A stretch of 20,078 nucleotides of DNA from Burkholderiales bacterium RIFCSPHIGHO2_12_FULL_61_11 (GTDB lineage Bacteria; Pseudomonadota; Gammaproteobacteria; Burkholderiales; Burkholderiaceae_C): positions 7,351-27,428 of the forward strand of contig MERZ01000333.1 in NCBI GenBank assembly GCA_001770785.1, in the 5' to 3' direction. This document shows, piece by piece, positions 8,054 to 16,172 of the stretch. The translations under genes and the position numbers were made by a program. The notes under the pieces were generated by a model. The model saw only the letters and a program-made list of their open reading frames with translations, was not told the origin of the DNA and ran no database searches. Each line of letters opens with the position of its first letter. Position 1 is the first letter of the stretch.

Positions 8054-9070
8054 TCACTGCGCCTTACCCTTTGGCTTGGTTGGCAGTTGCTTCAGCAAGT
8101 GGTCGAAGTCTGATTCAAACCGCTGATCGTCGGCCACCCGGAACTTGTCAAACTCCTGCTCGGCCTGGCTTTTAGCCAGTTGCGCAGACACTTTGCCAGC
8201 GCCCTGCAAAATCTCGCGGTCATTCAGGGTCAAAAAGCCTTCCAGCTTGGCGATCCAGTCCTGCATCGTCATCGCGACGCGCCGCATGGCCTGCCCTTCG
8301 GCAAAAATCAGGTACTGCTCGGCCAGGTTGTTGAGGGCGCGCGGCTCTTTCTCGGTCAAATAATTTTTGACCACGCTCACGTCAGCCTTGCGAATGCGCG
8401 CTCCCTGCCATGTCGTCAGCCCCATGTTGGGCTGGCTGCTGTCAGCCCGGGCCGCAATCAGCTCGGCAGCGGTCTGGCCGTGGACAGCGTAGTGCACCTT
8501 GTTCTGCACCGTTGCAAAAAACGCCTGCGTCAGTTCATGGCTGCTGTCGTAGTCCACACTGGTGGCGTAGATGTCGGTGATCTTTTGGTAGAAGCGCCGT
8601 TCGCTGGTGCGGATGTCTTGCAGGCGGCGCGTCAGCTCGTCAAAATAATCTGGCCACTTCCCGAGCCCGCCAGGATTCTTGAGCCGCGCGTCATCCAGCA
8701 CAAAGCCTTTGACGATGTATTCCTTCAGCTTGTCATTGGCCCAGCGCCGAAAACGCACACCCACCGGGCTGCGCACGCGGAAACCCAGAGCCAGCACCAT
8801 GTCCAGGTTGTAGTGCTCGACTTCGCGGGTCACCTCCCGCCCTCCCTCGATTTGAACTGTTCGGAATAACCGAACAGTTGCCTCCGGCGTCCATTCGCCA
8901 TCCTCAAAGATGTGCTTGATGTGCTCGCTGATCGTCCCCTTGGCCTTGCCAAACAGCTCGGTCAACTGCTTCTGGCTCAGCCAAAGGGTTTCGGCATCCA
9001 GCATCACGTCGATGCGGGTGGATCCGTCTTCGCTTTGGTAAATGAGGAATTGTTGGGGGTCGGTCATCAT
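8054..9070 (-). CDS. rhuM: RhuM-family protein
   Basis: The 338-residue protein matches the RhuM (virulence-associated) family often found inside restriction-modification and pathogenicity islands; its biochemical role is not established. The N-terminal part has a helix-turn-helix-like region, LWLSQKQLTELFGKAKGTIS (about 29-48), followed by HIKHIFEDGEW and the family block VEHYNLDMVLALGFRVRSPV (84-103) and FRRWANDKLKEYIVKGF (107-123). The C-terminal part includes ADVSVVKNYLTEKE and a helical tail ending in LKQLPTKPKGK. Two adjacent ATGs (9070 and 9067) are possible starts; an AAGG lies just upstream. It starts 9 bp after the ATPase gene and ends 28 bp before jetD, so it is the last gene of the island. 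A perfect DNA palindrome lies inside it at residues 65-73. Confidence 0.88.
   Translation of the reverse strand: MMTDPQQFLIYQSEDGSTRIDVMLDAETLWLSQKQLTELFGKAKGTISEHIKHIFEDGEWTPEATVRLFRTVQIEGGREVTREVEHYNLDMVLALGFRVRSPVGVRFRRWANDKLKEYIVKGFVLDDARLKNPGGLGKWPDYFDELTRRLQDIRTSERRFYQKITDIYATSVDYDSSHELTQAFFATVQNKVHYAVHGQTAAELIAARADSSQPNMGLTTWQGARIRKADVSVVKNYLTEKEPRALNNLAEQYLIFAEGQAMRRVAMTMQDWIAKLEGFLTLNDREILQGAGKVSAQLAKSQAEQEFDKFRVADDQRFESDFDHLLKQLPTKPKGKAQ
8855..8879. repeat. Perfect 10-bp-arm palindrome inside rhuM
   Basis: The arms AACTGTTCGG (8855-8864) and CCGAACAGTT (8870-8879) are exact inverted copies around a 5-base centre. The segment encodes TVRLFRTVQ, just before the conserved HYNLD block. 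It could be a hairpin in mRNA or a binding site. Confidence 0.85.
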
Positions 9071-9079
9071 GATGCCTTA

Positions 9080-11695
9080 CTAATTTGCGCCATTACGCCG
9101 GTCCGACATACGTTGAATCAGACTCCTTAAGTCAGCAATATCTTGTTTAAGTTCATCAGGGGTGGGCGGTGGTTCATCTTTAGCGGACGATGGGTCATGT
9201 GCCTCGATCAAATCGTGGCAGCGCTGGTAAAGCCTGTCAATTTCATCTACTTCAATAGCCTTTAGTCCAACTACCCTTTTTAAGTTTTTGACTTCGATGT
9301 AATCCCTAAAACGTTGCACTGTGGCATTCAGCACAAAATCTTGAACTACGCGCTCAATCGTTGCCCGAAGGAAACTATATTGCTGGATTATTTGTCTTGC
9401 TAAGACTTCAGATGGGTCAGCAGGCCATGGCATTTTTTCAAGTCGCTTTTGTGCCTTTTCTAGGAAATCAATTCTTTCGCTATAGCTCTTGTGTGCCCAA
9501 GGTAGCCCTTCGGATACGTTGCCGTAAAAACCACCGCTCGCCTCAAGGCGACAAAATAATGGAGATGCACTCAACTTGTCACATTCGTCTCGCAATTGCT
9601 GAAGAAACACAACATCATGAGTGAAAATCAAGACCTGCCTTTGCTTGGACTCAGCAGCTAATCGCTTCGCGACTCTTCCTCGACGCATGTGATCAAGCGA
9701 TGAAACGGGGTCATCAAAAACGATGCCACATGCATGATTTGCAAGCTTCAATTCTGCTAGGAATGAACCCAACGCGATGGCTCGTTGCTCGCCTTCACTG
9801 AGTATCTGTTCCAGCTTGTTTGCTGTTGGGAGATCAAGAAGTAATTGGTGCTTTATTTTCCCTTTGTCAGGTCGATCTTTAAGCTTAGTTCGTATATGAC
9901 CTATTCCGAGAGACTTAAACTCTTCATCCAAGGCGTTTTTTAGCGCGCCAGTGACAGCACCACTTGCAAATTCTTTTGACTTGTCTGAAATTGGCCTTGT
10001 TTTAAGGTTTTGTTCACAGGCTTTTAGTGCCTGTCTCATCGTAAATCGATCAATCAGTGCAAGCACTGCGTCTAGGCATGCGGAAAGATTCTGGCGAGCA
10101 CGTAGTTCTTCTCGTTTATCTATCAGCGACTTTTTCTTAACTTCATCCACTGCTCGGGCAAAGACTCTTGCTGATTTGATCTCGTGTGCAGCGAGATTAC
10201 GCAATCTCTTACGTGGATTCTCGCCAAGCGCGGGCGCGGCCTCCCACGTGTAAGAGTTGAGATTTTCAAGCATCCAAATACGGCGAGCTTCTATGTTTTT
10301 TTCAAACGCATTGGTAATAGAGGCAATTGCATCATCAAGCAGTGCCAGTTCTTCAATAAAAGAATCGTCGAGGCCAACGTTCAAGTTGGCTCTTTCAATC
10401 TTTATCTTTGTCGTTTCAAGTTTCTGGCGTTGCTCGGCGGCAGCTTTAGCAACGTCGTTTTGTATATATTTCTCAAATCGTTTCAACCGTTCTCCGGCAT
10501 CGTTCAACGGTTGCTGACAGAGCGGGCATTTTGCCTCGGCAGTGGCGTGAGGGAACGTATGTTCTGGATAGGCAACCTCTGTCGAGAACTTGCGTGCCGC
10601 ATCAAATAATGCCTTCCATACCGGCTCACCGGTTCCAGGCAAAAGCAATTCTCCTGACTGAAGTGCTTCTGCTGCTTGCCTCTCAGCCTGATTGACAGTG
10701 ACCGTGGTATCGGTAATCTTTTTGAGTTTTTCTATAGCGGCATCACTGACCCAAGACAAAGCAGTTTCGATTCTTTCCGCCAAACTCTTTAGGCGTCCCG
10801 CAGAAAGGCGATGATCTTTTGATTTTTTTCCAGGATCAGATTCGGCAAGTGCTGCATTGATTTCCTTAATCTGTGCCGTCTCGATCTCAGACAATGGGCC
10901 AAGAGCTTTAACCTTGGCTGGACTTGTCTTTTCGCTTAACACGTGAACCAGTCGTCCGACCTCCGTCTCGCCAACTAAATGCTGGAATGGTTGCCGATCA
11001 ATATTGATCGTGGCAATTTCTTCGTTAAGACGGCGAGCCAACTCTGGTAGAACTTTATTTGCAAGATTCTCAACAACGTCCAGTCCGTACGGCAAATAAG
11101 CCACATCCTGCTCGGTAGTCAAGTAAGCGCGGGCACAGTGTGAATCGAAGACTGAAATTGCAGCCAGTTCGTCAGGTGAATCACTATTAGCAGTCCACTG
11201 TAAAGGCCTTGAAACCCCGTTAACTTCAATGTCGAAAATGGCTTTCGGTACGCGATTCTGGACAGCAGTGTCGTGTGCGTCTGGATGAACTTTCTCAGCC
11301 TGATCTCGTGCACGGCATGCCCGTTTCATTACTCTTACGTAGCCCGACTTCCCGCTTCCGTTTCCACCGTATATCACCGTCATTCCCGATGGTGCGAAAT
11401 TCAGTTCCTGCCCTGGTGCAATCCTGTTCACATGCACCAAATCCCGGATTGCCTTCAGCACAACCTTCTCGCCGGCTTGAACCGCCGTCGGCAGGTGAGC
11501 AGCCTTGAGCGGATCGGGTGTCAGTTCCAATGGATTAGGCAACCCATGGGCTGCTTTCAATAAGGCATATAGCTCCGCGTAGTCCTCGACAGACAAGCCT
11601 GTTTCTTGCTGAAATAAACGGCGGGCCGCATCCCGCTGCCAGAGAGGAAGCTTCTCCTCTGACCACTTTAGAATTTCATCGATTAAGGCCATCAC
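9080..11695 (-). CDS. AAA/ABC-type ATPase with zinc-hook CxxC, RloC/PrrC-like
   Basis: This 871-residue protein has the parts of a Rad50/SMC-type ABC ATPase: Walker A IYGGNGSGKSGY (108-119), a long charged and probably coiled middle, a CPLC zinc-hook motif (Cys390, Cys393), signature LSEGEQRAIALG (632-643), Walker B CGIVFDDPVSSLD (656-668) and H-loop FTHD (His693). This layout, with a short domain before the P-loop and about 170 residues after the H-loop, recalls the RloC and PrrC anticodon nucleases that guard restriction systems. In the C-terminal part Arg777-x3-Glu781 and a later His827 resemble the R-x3-E...H nuclease triad, although the spacing differs from PrrC. The nuclease role is therefore only a hypothesis. 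It begins with GTGATG overlapping the mod stop; the second codon (ATG at 11692) is an alternative start, and both imply coupling to mod. The gene is clearly AT-richer than its neighbours. Confidence 0.8.
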   Translation of the reverse strand: MMALIDEILKWSEEKLPLWQRDAARRLFQQETGLSVEDYAELYALLKAAHGLPNPLELTPDPLKAAHLPTAVQAGEKVVLKAIRDLVHVNRIAPGQELNFAPSGMTVIYGGNGSGKSGYVRVMKRACRARDQAEKVHPDAHDTAVQNRVPKAIFDIEVNGVSRPLQWTANSDSPDELAAISVFDSHCARAYLTTEQDVAYLPYGLDVVENLANKVLPELARRLNEEIATINIDRQPFQHLVGETEVGRLVHVLSEKTSPAKVKALGPLSEIETAQIKEINAALAESDPGKKSKDHRLSAGRLKSLAERIETALSWVSDAAIEKLKKITDTTVTVNQAERQAAEALQSGELLLPGTGEPVWKALFDAARKFSTEVAYPEHTFPHATAEAKCPLCQQPLNDAGERLKRFEKYIQNDVAKAAAEQRQKLETTKIKIERANLNVGLDDSFIEELALLDDAIASITNAFEKNIEARRIWMLENLNSYTWEAAPALGENPRKRLRNLAAHEIKSARVFARAVDEVKKKSLIDKREELRARQNLSACLDAVLALIDRFTMRQALKACEQNLKTRPISDKSKEFASGAVTGALKNALDEEFKSLGIGHIRTKLKDRPDKGKIKHQLLLDLPTANKLEQILSEGEQRAIALGSFLAELKLANHACGIVFDDPVSSLDHMRRGRVAKRLAAESKQRQVLIFTHDVVFLQQLRDECDKLSASPLFCRLEASGGFYGNVSEGLPWAHKSYSERIDFLEKAQKRLEKMPWPADPSEVLARQIIQQYSFLRATIERVVQDFVLNATVQRFRDYIEVKNLKRVVGLKAIEVDEIDRLYQRCHDLIEAHDPSSAKDEPPPTPDELKQDIADLRSLIQRMSDRRNGAN

Positions 11696-14556
11696 ACTAC
11701 CCGAAACACCTTCATCACCTCATCACCCAAGTGATTGATGACTTTGACGGCAATGCGCCCCGACTTCGGCTTGTCGAATGCCCGTGACGTGTCGCTGTTC
11801 AGCGTGGCCCAGGCTTCTTCGTTGATCTCGGCCTTAAGGGTGGTCTTTAGCGCTTTGTACGGATCGTTGGCGCCCAGGAAGTAGGCGTGGCGGACGAAGA
11901 AGCTTTCTTCGTTGTAGTCGATGTCGATGAACCAGCAGGCGATGCCGTCGGCACCGTCGCTGCGGACTTCGCCGGTGTTGGGGTGGAACACGTCCACGCC
12001 GTTGACCTTGACGCGTACCTGGCCGTCTTCGGCTTCCAGAATGTCGATGTCGGGCTCGCCAAAAATCACGAACAGGTTGCCCTTGCCGGTGTTCTTCAGG
12101 TCTTCGGCCATGTGCAGGTCGGCGTTCATGCGGGCCTTGAGCACGGGGATGCGCCCGAGTTTGTCAAACTCACTGGAATGCGCGTCGTAGTTGAAGGCGC
12201 AGGCAATCAACACGTCAAAGCCGGAATCGCCCGCCTCGCGCGCGGCGGCCACCAGGTCGGGGCGCGAGACGGTGCCGAACTCGGGGCCGATGAAGACAGC
12301 GGCGCGTTTTTCTTCGGTGCCTTCCCTATAACGGCCATCGGCACAGACCAAGTCGCCTGGCCACGGTGTCAGTGACGTGAAGTCAATCTTGTTTTCCTTG
12401 TGCGCTTGCTGCACACCGGCCGTCTTGAGGTTTTCCAGAATGATCTGGACGAAATTGCGCTCTGCGTTGTACTCGGCCTGGCGCTCAGCCACCTTCGGAT
12501 CGTTGGGGTCTATCAGTTCGTCGTTTTCATCCACACCCAGCACGCGATGCGGCGACAGGCTTTCGACCGTAAACGGGCCTGCCACGCGGACTTTTTTCTT
12601 GTCGTCATAGGGTTTGTCGTACAGGTATTCAAACTCGGCCTTGGCGGCGATGGAGGCGTCAATTTCCTTCTGGCGGGCGATGCGGGCATCCCACCATGTT
12701 TTTATGAGTGTTTTAGCCTTCTGGCCCGCGTCGGACGTGCGTGAGCTGCTATCAATTTTTAGTTTCTTCCAGCCCAGCACATCGTCGGGCTCCGGGAGTC
12801 CGCGCGGAATTTCCCACTCTTGCCATGCGCTGCCCAGCGTGGCATTCAGGTCGGCGCGCAGCGCCTCCAATTCGGGTTGGTACTTGTCCCAGATCACGTC
12901 AATCTCGGCGTTGTTGGCGATTGTCTCCAGCATGATGTGCGACACGCGCTCATAGACAAAGCCCTGGCGCACATTGCCCCGTGTTGGGCTGCTGGACGGG
13001 GCGGTGCGCATGACTTCGGCTTCCTTGATTTGTCCCTCGCGGCTGTCGGCGAGCAGGTAGAACGGGTAGCGCGCGCCCATGATGCGGGCGCGGGCGAGTG
13101 CCAACGAGACACGCGAGGTGTCGATGGTGATCCAGCGACGGCCCCATTGCTCGGCAACATAGGCGGTTGTGCCGGAGCCGCAGGTGGGGTCGAGGACGAG
13201 GTCGCCCGGATCTGTGGCCATCAGAATACAACGCTCAACAATGCTTGTGTTGGTCTGAACTACATAGACCTTGTCATCCGTAAAGCTGCCAGAGCCTGTG
13301 TCAGTCCAGACATTTCCATGAACGCTCACCGGGAAATCAGTATGGAAACGCACGTATTGAATTGAGTTCTTGGCAACGTGAATTCGATTGGCCTTTGCAA
13401 GACGATTCATACCTTGCGGAAAGGATGCCTTCCAGTGGGAATTCTTGCTCCAACTATCGTAAGTTTTATCTTGAAACTGGAACGGCTGTGGCTCTTTTGG
13501 TCTACCTTGAGAGAGGATGTCGCCCGGCTTGTAAGGCAATGTGTTCGCAGGAATCGGTACTTCGCCTCGCCTTTCCGCAGCGGAAACACCGCGGTAAGAA
13601 AAATCTTCGAACATCAACCATCTGGCATTACCCTCACCAAGTTCGAAGCCCTTTTTGAAGAAAGGTGGGTGAGACTTTCCTTTAGTCTTGTCTCGTACAA
13701 ACCAAAGAACGTAGTCCGCAATGTTCCCGATGTAGTTGGTCTTAAAACCGCTGGTTGTTTGAATTGATATTTGACTGATGAAATTCTCTGCACCAAATAC
13801 TTCCTCCATCACCGCCCGCACTCGGTGCACATTCTCATCCCCAATCTGCACAAAGATCGACCCCGATTCCGTCAGCAGATCACGCGCCACCGTCAGCCGG
13901 TCGCGCAGATAGGTCAGGTAGGAATGAATGCCATCACGCCAGGTATCCCGAAACGCCTTCACCTGCTCGGGCTCCCGGGTGATGTGCTCGGCGTTGCCGT
14001 CCTTCACATCGCGGCTGGTCGTGCTCCACTGAAAATTGCTGTTGAATTTGATGCCATAGGGCGGGTCGAAGTAGATGCACTGCACCTTGCCGCGCAGGCC
14101 TTCGCGCTCGGCCAGGGATGCCATCACCGACAGACTGTCACCCAAAATCATGCGGTTGGCCCAGTGGCCGTCGTGCTGGTAAAACTCGGTTTTGGCGTCT
14201 GTGTTGGGCAGGCCGTTGAAGTCGGCAAATAAATCGACCTGCGCTGCAGGCGCTGCGGTCTTCTCACTCTGGCGCTTCAGGTCGTCAATCAGCACCTTGG
14301 GGTGGACTTTTTCCTGGATGTAGAGCGGCGGCGCCTGCACGATCAGGTTGGACCAGTCCTGCTCGTCCTTGCCGCGCCAGACCAGTTGCGGGTCCAGGTC
14401 GCGGTTGCGGCGCTCGTATTCGACGCGCACCGGCTTCTGCTCGTCCTTGGCCATGACCGACTGGTATTCGGCGGTGGGGATGTTCTTGCGCGTGGCGTCG
14501 TCGTGCTTGAGAGTTTCGACGATGAGCGGCGCTTTGGTTATTTTTTTGGTGGCCAT
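11692..14556 (-). CDS. Type III-like site-specific DNA methyltransferase (Mod)
   Basis: This 954-residue protein is a beta-class amino-methyltransferase: catalytic motif IV DPPYG (164-168) comes before the AdoMet-binding motif I, LDPTCGSGTTAYVAEQWGRR (455-474). It is expected to methylate adenine N6, or less likely cytosine N4, at the recognition site of the partner restriction enzyme. The stretch between the motifs (about 255-440) is the target-recognition domain and is AT-richer. The C-terminal half (about 515-954) is unusually long for a Mod protein and includes FIGPEFGTVSRPDLVAAARE and IACWFIDIDYNEESFFVRHA. It pairs in sequence type with the 1018-residue nuclease encoded at 16299-19355, as in BPTD_3080-type loci, but two genes now separate them. 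The start at 14556 gives MATKK, and nearly the same 27 residues begin the upstream ORF6N protein. The 3' end overlaps the ATPase gene. Confidence 0.9.
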   Translation of the reverse strand: MATKKITKAPLIVETLKHDDATRKNIPTAEYQSVMAKDEQKPVRVEYERRNRDLDPQLVWRGKDEQDWSNLIVQAPPLYIQEKVHPKVLIDDLKRQSEKTAAPAAQVDLFADFNGLPNTDAKTEFYQHDGHWANRMILGDSLSVMASLAEREGLRGKVQCIYFDPPYGIKFNSNFQWSTTSRDVKDGNAEHITREPEQVKAFRDTWRDGIHSYLTYLRDRLTVARDLLTESGSIFVQIGDENVHRVRAVMEEVFGAENFISQISIQTTSGFKTNYIGNIADYVLWFVRDKTKGKSHPPFFKKGFELGEGNARWLMFEDFSYRGVSAAERRGEVPIPANTLPYKPGDILSQGRPKEPQPFQFQDKTYDSWSKNSHWKASFPQGMNRLAKANRIHVAKNSIQYVRFHTDFPVSVHGNVWTDTGSGSFTDDKVYVVQTNTSIVERCILMATDPGDLVLDPTCGSGTTAYVAEQWGRRWITIDTSRVSLALARARIMGARYPFYLLADSREGQIKEAEVMRTAPSSSPTRGNVRQGFVYERVSHIMLETIANNAEIDVIWDKYQPELEALRADLNATLGSAWQEWEIPRGLPEPDDVLGWKKLKIDSSSRTSDAGQKAKTLIKTWWDARIARQKEIDASIAAKAEFEYLYDKPYDDKKKVRVAGPFTVESLSPHRVLGVDENDELIDPNDPKVAERQAEYNAERNFVQIILENLKTAGVQQAHKENKIDFTSLTPWPGDLVCADGRYREGTEEKRAAVFIGPEFGTVSRPDLVAAAREAGDSGFDVLIACAFNYDAHSSEFDKLGRIPVLKARMNADLHMAEDLKNTGKGNLFVIFGEPDIDILEAEDGQVRVKVNGVDVFHPNTGEVRSDGADGIACWFIDIDYNEESFFVRHAYFLGANDPYKALKTTLKAEINEEAWATLNSDTSRAFDKPKSGRIAVKVINHLGDEVMKVFRVV
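14476..14556 (-). repeat. mod 5' end, copy 1 of duplicated gene start
   Basis: The first ~27 codons of mod closely match 15188-15265. A run of 36 bp (14476-14511 against 15188-15223) is identical, and the rest differs by a few substitutions and one codon. The repeat is direct and both copies act as a gene start. Confidence 0.9.
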
Positions 14557-14581
14557 AGTGGTCGGTCAGGTACGTTCTTAA

Positions 14582-15265
14582 TCAGACGAAGCCGATGGGG
14601 CGGTTGGGTTTCGACTTTTTCGCCTGATCTTCAGAAATCAGTTGTTTGATGGCATCGAAGACCGCAGAAAACTGCTCGTCGTAGCGCATTTCCATGGCCT
14701 CTATCCTGCGCGCGAGGTCGCGGTTGGAGTCCATCAGGCGACGCAACTGCACGAAGGTGCGCATGATGGCGATATTGACCTCAACCGCACGCTGGGAACG
14801 TAAGACACTGGACAGCATGGCGACACCCTGCTCAGTGAATGCGTAAGGGATGTACCGCCTTCCCCCTCTTCCCTTTGAGATCACAGTTTGTGATCTCAAA
14901 GGTTCACCCTCTTTCCCGCTCATCACAGATTGTGATGAGTTGCCACCTTTGGCATCCGATGCGGTCACAGTTCGTGACCGCACTCGCTCCCATTCTTCTG
15001 GCGTGAGCTGAAACATGAAGTCGTCGGGAAATCGATTGCGATTGCGCGCAACCGCCTGGTTCAAGGCACGCGCCTCTACCCCGTAAAGTTCCGCCAGATC
15101 AGTATCCAGCAAGACCTTTTCGCCACGAATTGCCAAAACCAGGGATGCCAGGTTTTCGGGTTTTGGGATGATGTGGGGCTCGACCGAGGGGATGTTCTTG
15201 CGCGTGGCGTCGTCGTGCTTGAGGGTTTCGACGGTGAGGGGCGCTTTGGGTTTTTTGGTGGCCAT
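14582..15265 (-). CDS. ORF6N-domain DNA-binding protein with mod-derived N-terminus
   Basis: The 227-residue protein has an ORF6N domain (about 38-160): GEKVLLDTDLAELYGVEARA (48-67), NQAVARNRNRFPDDFMFQLT (69-88) and GRRYIPYAFTEQGVAMLSSV (135-154). A helical C-terminal part (160-215) follows. The domain is related to phage KilA-N/Bro-type DNA-binding modules, and such genes are common passengers in restriction loci; a regulatory or anti-phage role is plausible but unproven. Two oddities stand out. Residues 1-27 are almost the same as the start of Mod and are not part of the usual family. In addition, residues ~95-132 consist of three similar peptide units (RSRTVTAS, SSQSVMSG, RSQTVISK), each encoded by a DNA palindrome, where other members have one. 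It starts 8 bp after dinD and ends 25 bp before mod. Confidence 0.87.
   Translation of the reverse strand: MATKKPKAPLTVETLKHDDATRKNIPSVEPHIIPKPENLASLVLAIRGEKVLLDTDLAELYGVEARALNQAVARNRNRFPDDFMFQLTPEEWERVRSRTVTASDAKGGNSSQSVMSGKEGEPLRSQTVISKGRGGRRYIPYAFTEQGVAMLSSVLRSQRAVEVNIAIMRTFVQLRRLMDSNRDLARRIEAMEMRYDEQFSAVFDAIKQLISEDQAKKSKPNRPIGFV
14872..14902. repeat. Perfect 14-bp-arm palindrome inside ORF6N gene (unit 3)
   Basis: Arms CCTTTGAGATCACA (14872-14885) and TGTGATCTCAAAGG (14889-14902) are exact inverted copies around GTT. The 31-bp dyad encodes about LRSQTVISKG. It is the longest of three dyads sharing a TCACA-N3-TGTGA-type core. Confidence 0.92.
14919..14939. repeat. 9-bp-arm palindrome inside ORF6N gene (unit 2)
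   Basis: Arms CTCATCACA and TGTGATGAG are exact inverted copies around GAT. The core TCACA-N3-TGTGA is the same as in the neighbouring unit, while the outer bases differ but stay self-complementary. Confidence 0.9.
14960..14982. repeat. 9-bp-arm palindrome inside ORF6N gene (unit 1)
   Basis: Arms TGCGGTCAC and GTGACCGCA are exact inverted copies around AGTTC. It has the same centre type as the other two units but different, still complementary, outer arms, and encodes about RSRTVTA. Confidence 0.9.
15188..15265 (-). repeat. mod-like 5' end fused to ORF6N gene, copy 2
   Basis: This is the second copy of the repeat at 14476-14556. It supplies the ORF6N gene with a MATKK start and about 27 residues not typical for its family, which suggests recombination at the mod start. 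Confidence 0.9.
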
Positions 15266-15273
15266 GGCTTTGA

Positions 15274-16116
15274 TCAGGAATCCAGTGCATCGGGCTTTTT
15301 GAGCGCTTTTTTGTCTTCTGACAGCAAGCGGCGTTCGACTTTTTTCACGTCTTCAGCGGGTGGCAGACTCTCTGGCCGGATGCCCCGTTCCAACAGGGTC
15401 TTGCGCACTGCTTTGTTGTTGGTAATGTGTTCGCTTGAGATGGCTGATTCAGTGCCCATTTGATGCTGTCGGGCATTGAAGATGGTGATTTCAGTTGCGA
15501 AATCTTTCGCCTTCAAAATAATGGTGGGCGCAAAGTCAGCCAAAGGGCGACTGTCTGGCACCTTCCAATGGGCTTTCATCGCTTGCGTGCTTTTACCAAA
15601 CAAGGCATGGTCGCCCTTGCTGCGGATGAAGGCGAAGTCTTGATTGCCGCCTACCTGTTCAAAAATGACTTCCGACAGCTCTTTTTCGGTTGCTGAGAGT
15701 TTTTTTCGCGCCGATACCCGCTCCGCATCCAGCAATCGTTGCTCTATCAGTTCGGCCTTGCGCGTTTGGACCGCAAAGTAGGTTTGGGCAAAAGCGATTT
15801 CCTGTTTTTTTGAGTCGCCGTTCTGGGCAATCAGATAGCAGGCGTAGCGGGTGAGCATGAGGTCCGGGACTTCCTTTTCGGCACCCTTGGGCATGGCGAT
15901 CGTTTTGCCGACGTCGGCAAAATGATCGGGCACCGCATGCCCCGAGACGTCACAGGCAGTTTTTGCCTTGGAAACAACGTTCAGGAAGTTGTCCCATTTG
16001 GTGTAGCCCAACAGATGTTGAATGTCACGGGCAAGCCAGAACTCGATGCCCGTTTCAGTCTGCTGCGCATGGGCTTCGAAGTTCGTTGTGAGCGATTGAA
16101 CCAGTTCAGTTTTCAT
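15274..16116 (-). CDS. dinD: DinD family protein
   Basis: The 280-residue protein closely follows the DinD (DNA-damage-inducible protein D) pattern: IEFWLARDIQHLLGYTKW (about 24-41), FLNVVSKAKTACDVSGH, LTRYACYLIAQNGDSKKQEI and FAQTYFAVQTRKAEL, then the C-terminal NNKAVRKTLLERGIRPESLP. E. coli DinD is an SOS gene product reported to act on RecA filaments. Homologues in restriction islands have no settled role. It starts at the ATG at 16116 with AAGGAA a few bases upstream. The 182-bp gap before it contains two dyads but no convincing LexA box. It ends 8 bp before the ORF6N gene, with which it is probably co-transcribed. Its N-terminal half is distantly related to Bro-N/KilA-N-type modules. Confidence 0.92.
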   Translation of the reverse strand: MKTELVQSLTTNFEAHAQQTETGIEFWLARDIQHLLGYTKWDNFLNVVSKAKTACDVSGHAVPDHFADVGKTIAMPKGAEKEVPDLMLTRYACYLIAQNGDSKKQEIAFAQTYFAVQTRKAELIEQRLLDAERVSARKKLSATEKELSEVIFEQVGGNQDFAFIRSKGDHALFGKSTQAMKAHWKVPDSRPLADFAPTIILKAKDFATEITIFNARQHQMGTESAISSEHITNNKAVRKTLLERGIRPESLPPAEDVKKVERRLLSEDKKALKKPDALDS

Positions 16117-16172
16117 GTTTTTCCTTGTTGGCGTCGCAAACGTGCATACAGGCGCTTATTTCTGGCTATCCA

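Noticed and set aside
6809..8054. Cobalamin riboswitch before cbiB
   Set aside because: There is no non-coding leader: jetD runs directly into cbiB, and no B12-box-like structured leader was seen.
14872..14982. Reading the three palindromes as a CRISPR array
   Set aside because: The units differ in their arms, are spaced by fewer than 25 bases and lie within a coding frame; no cas genes are present.
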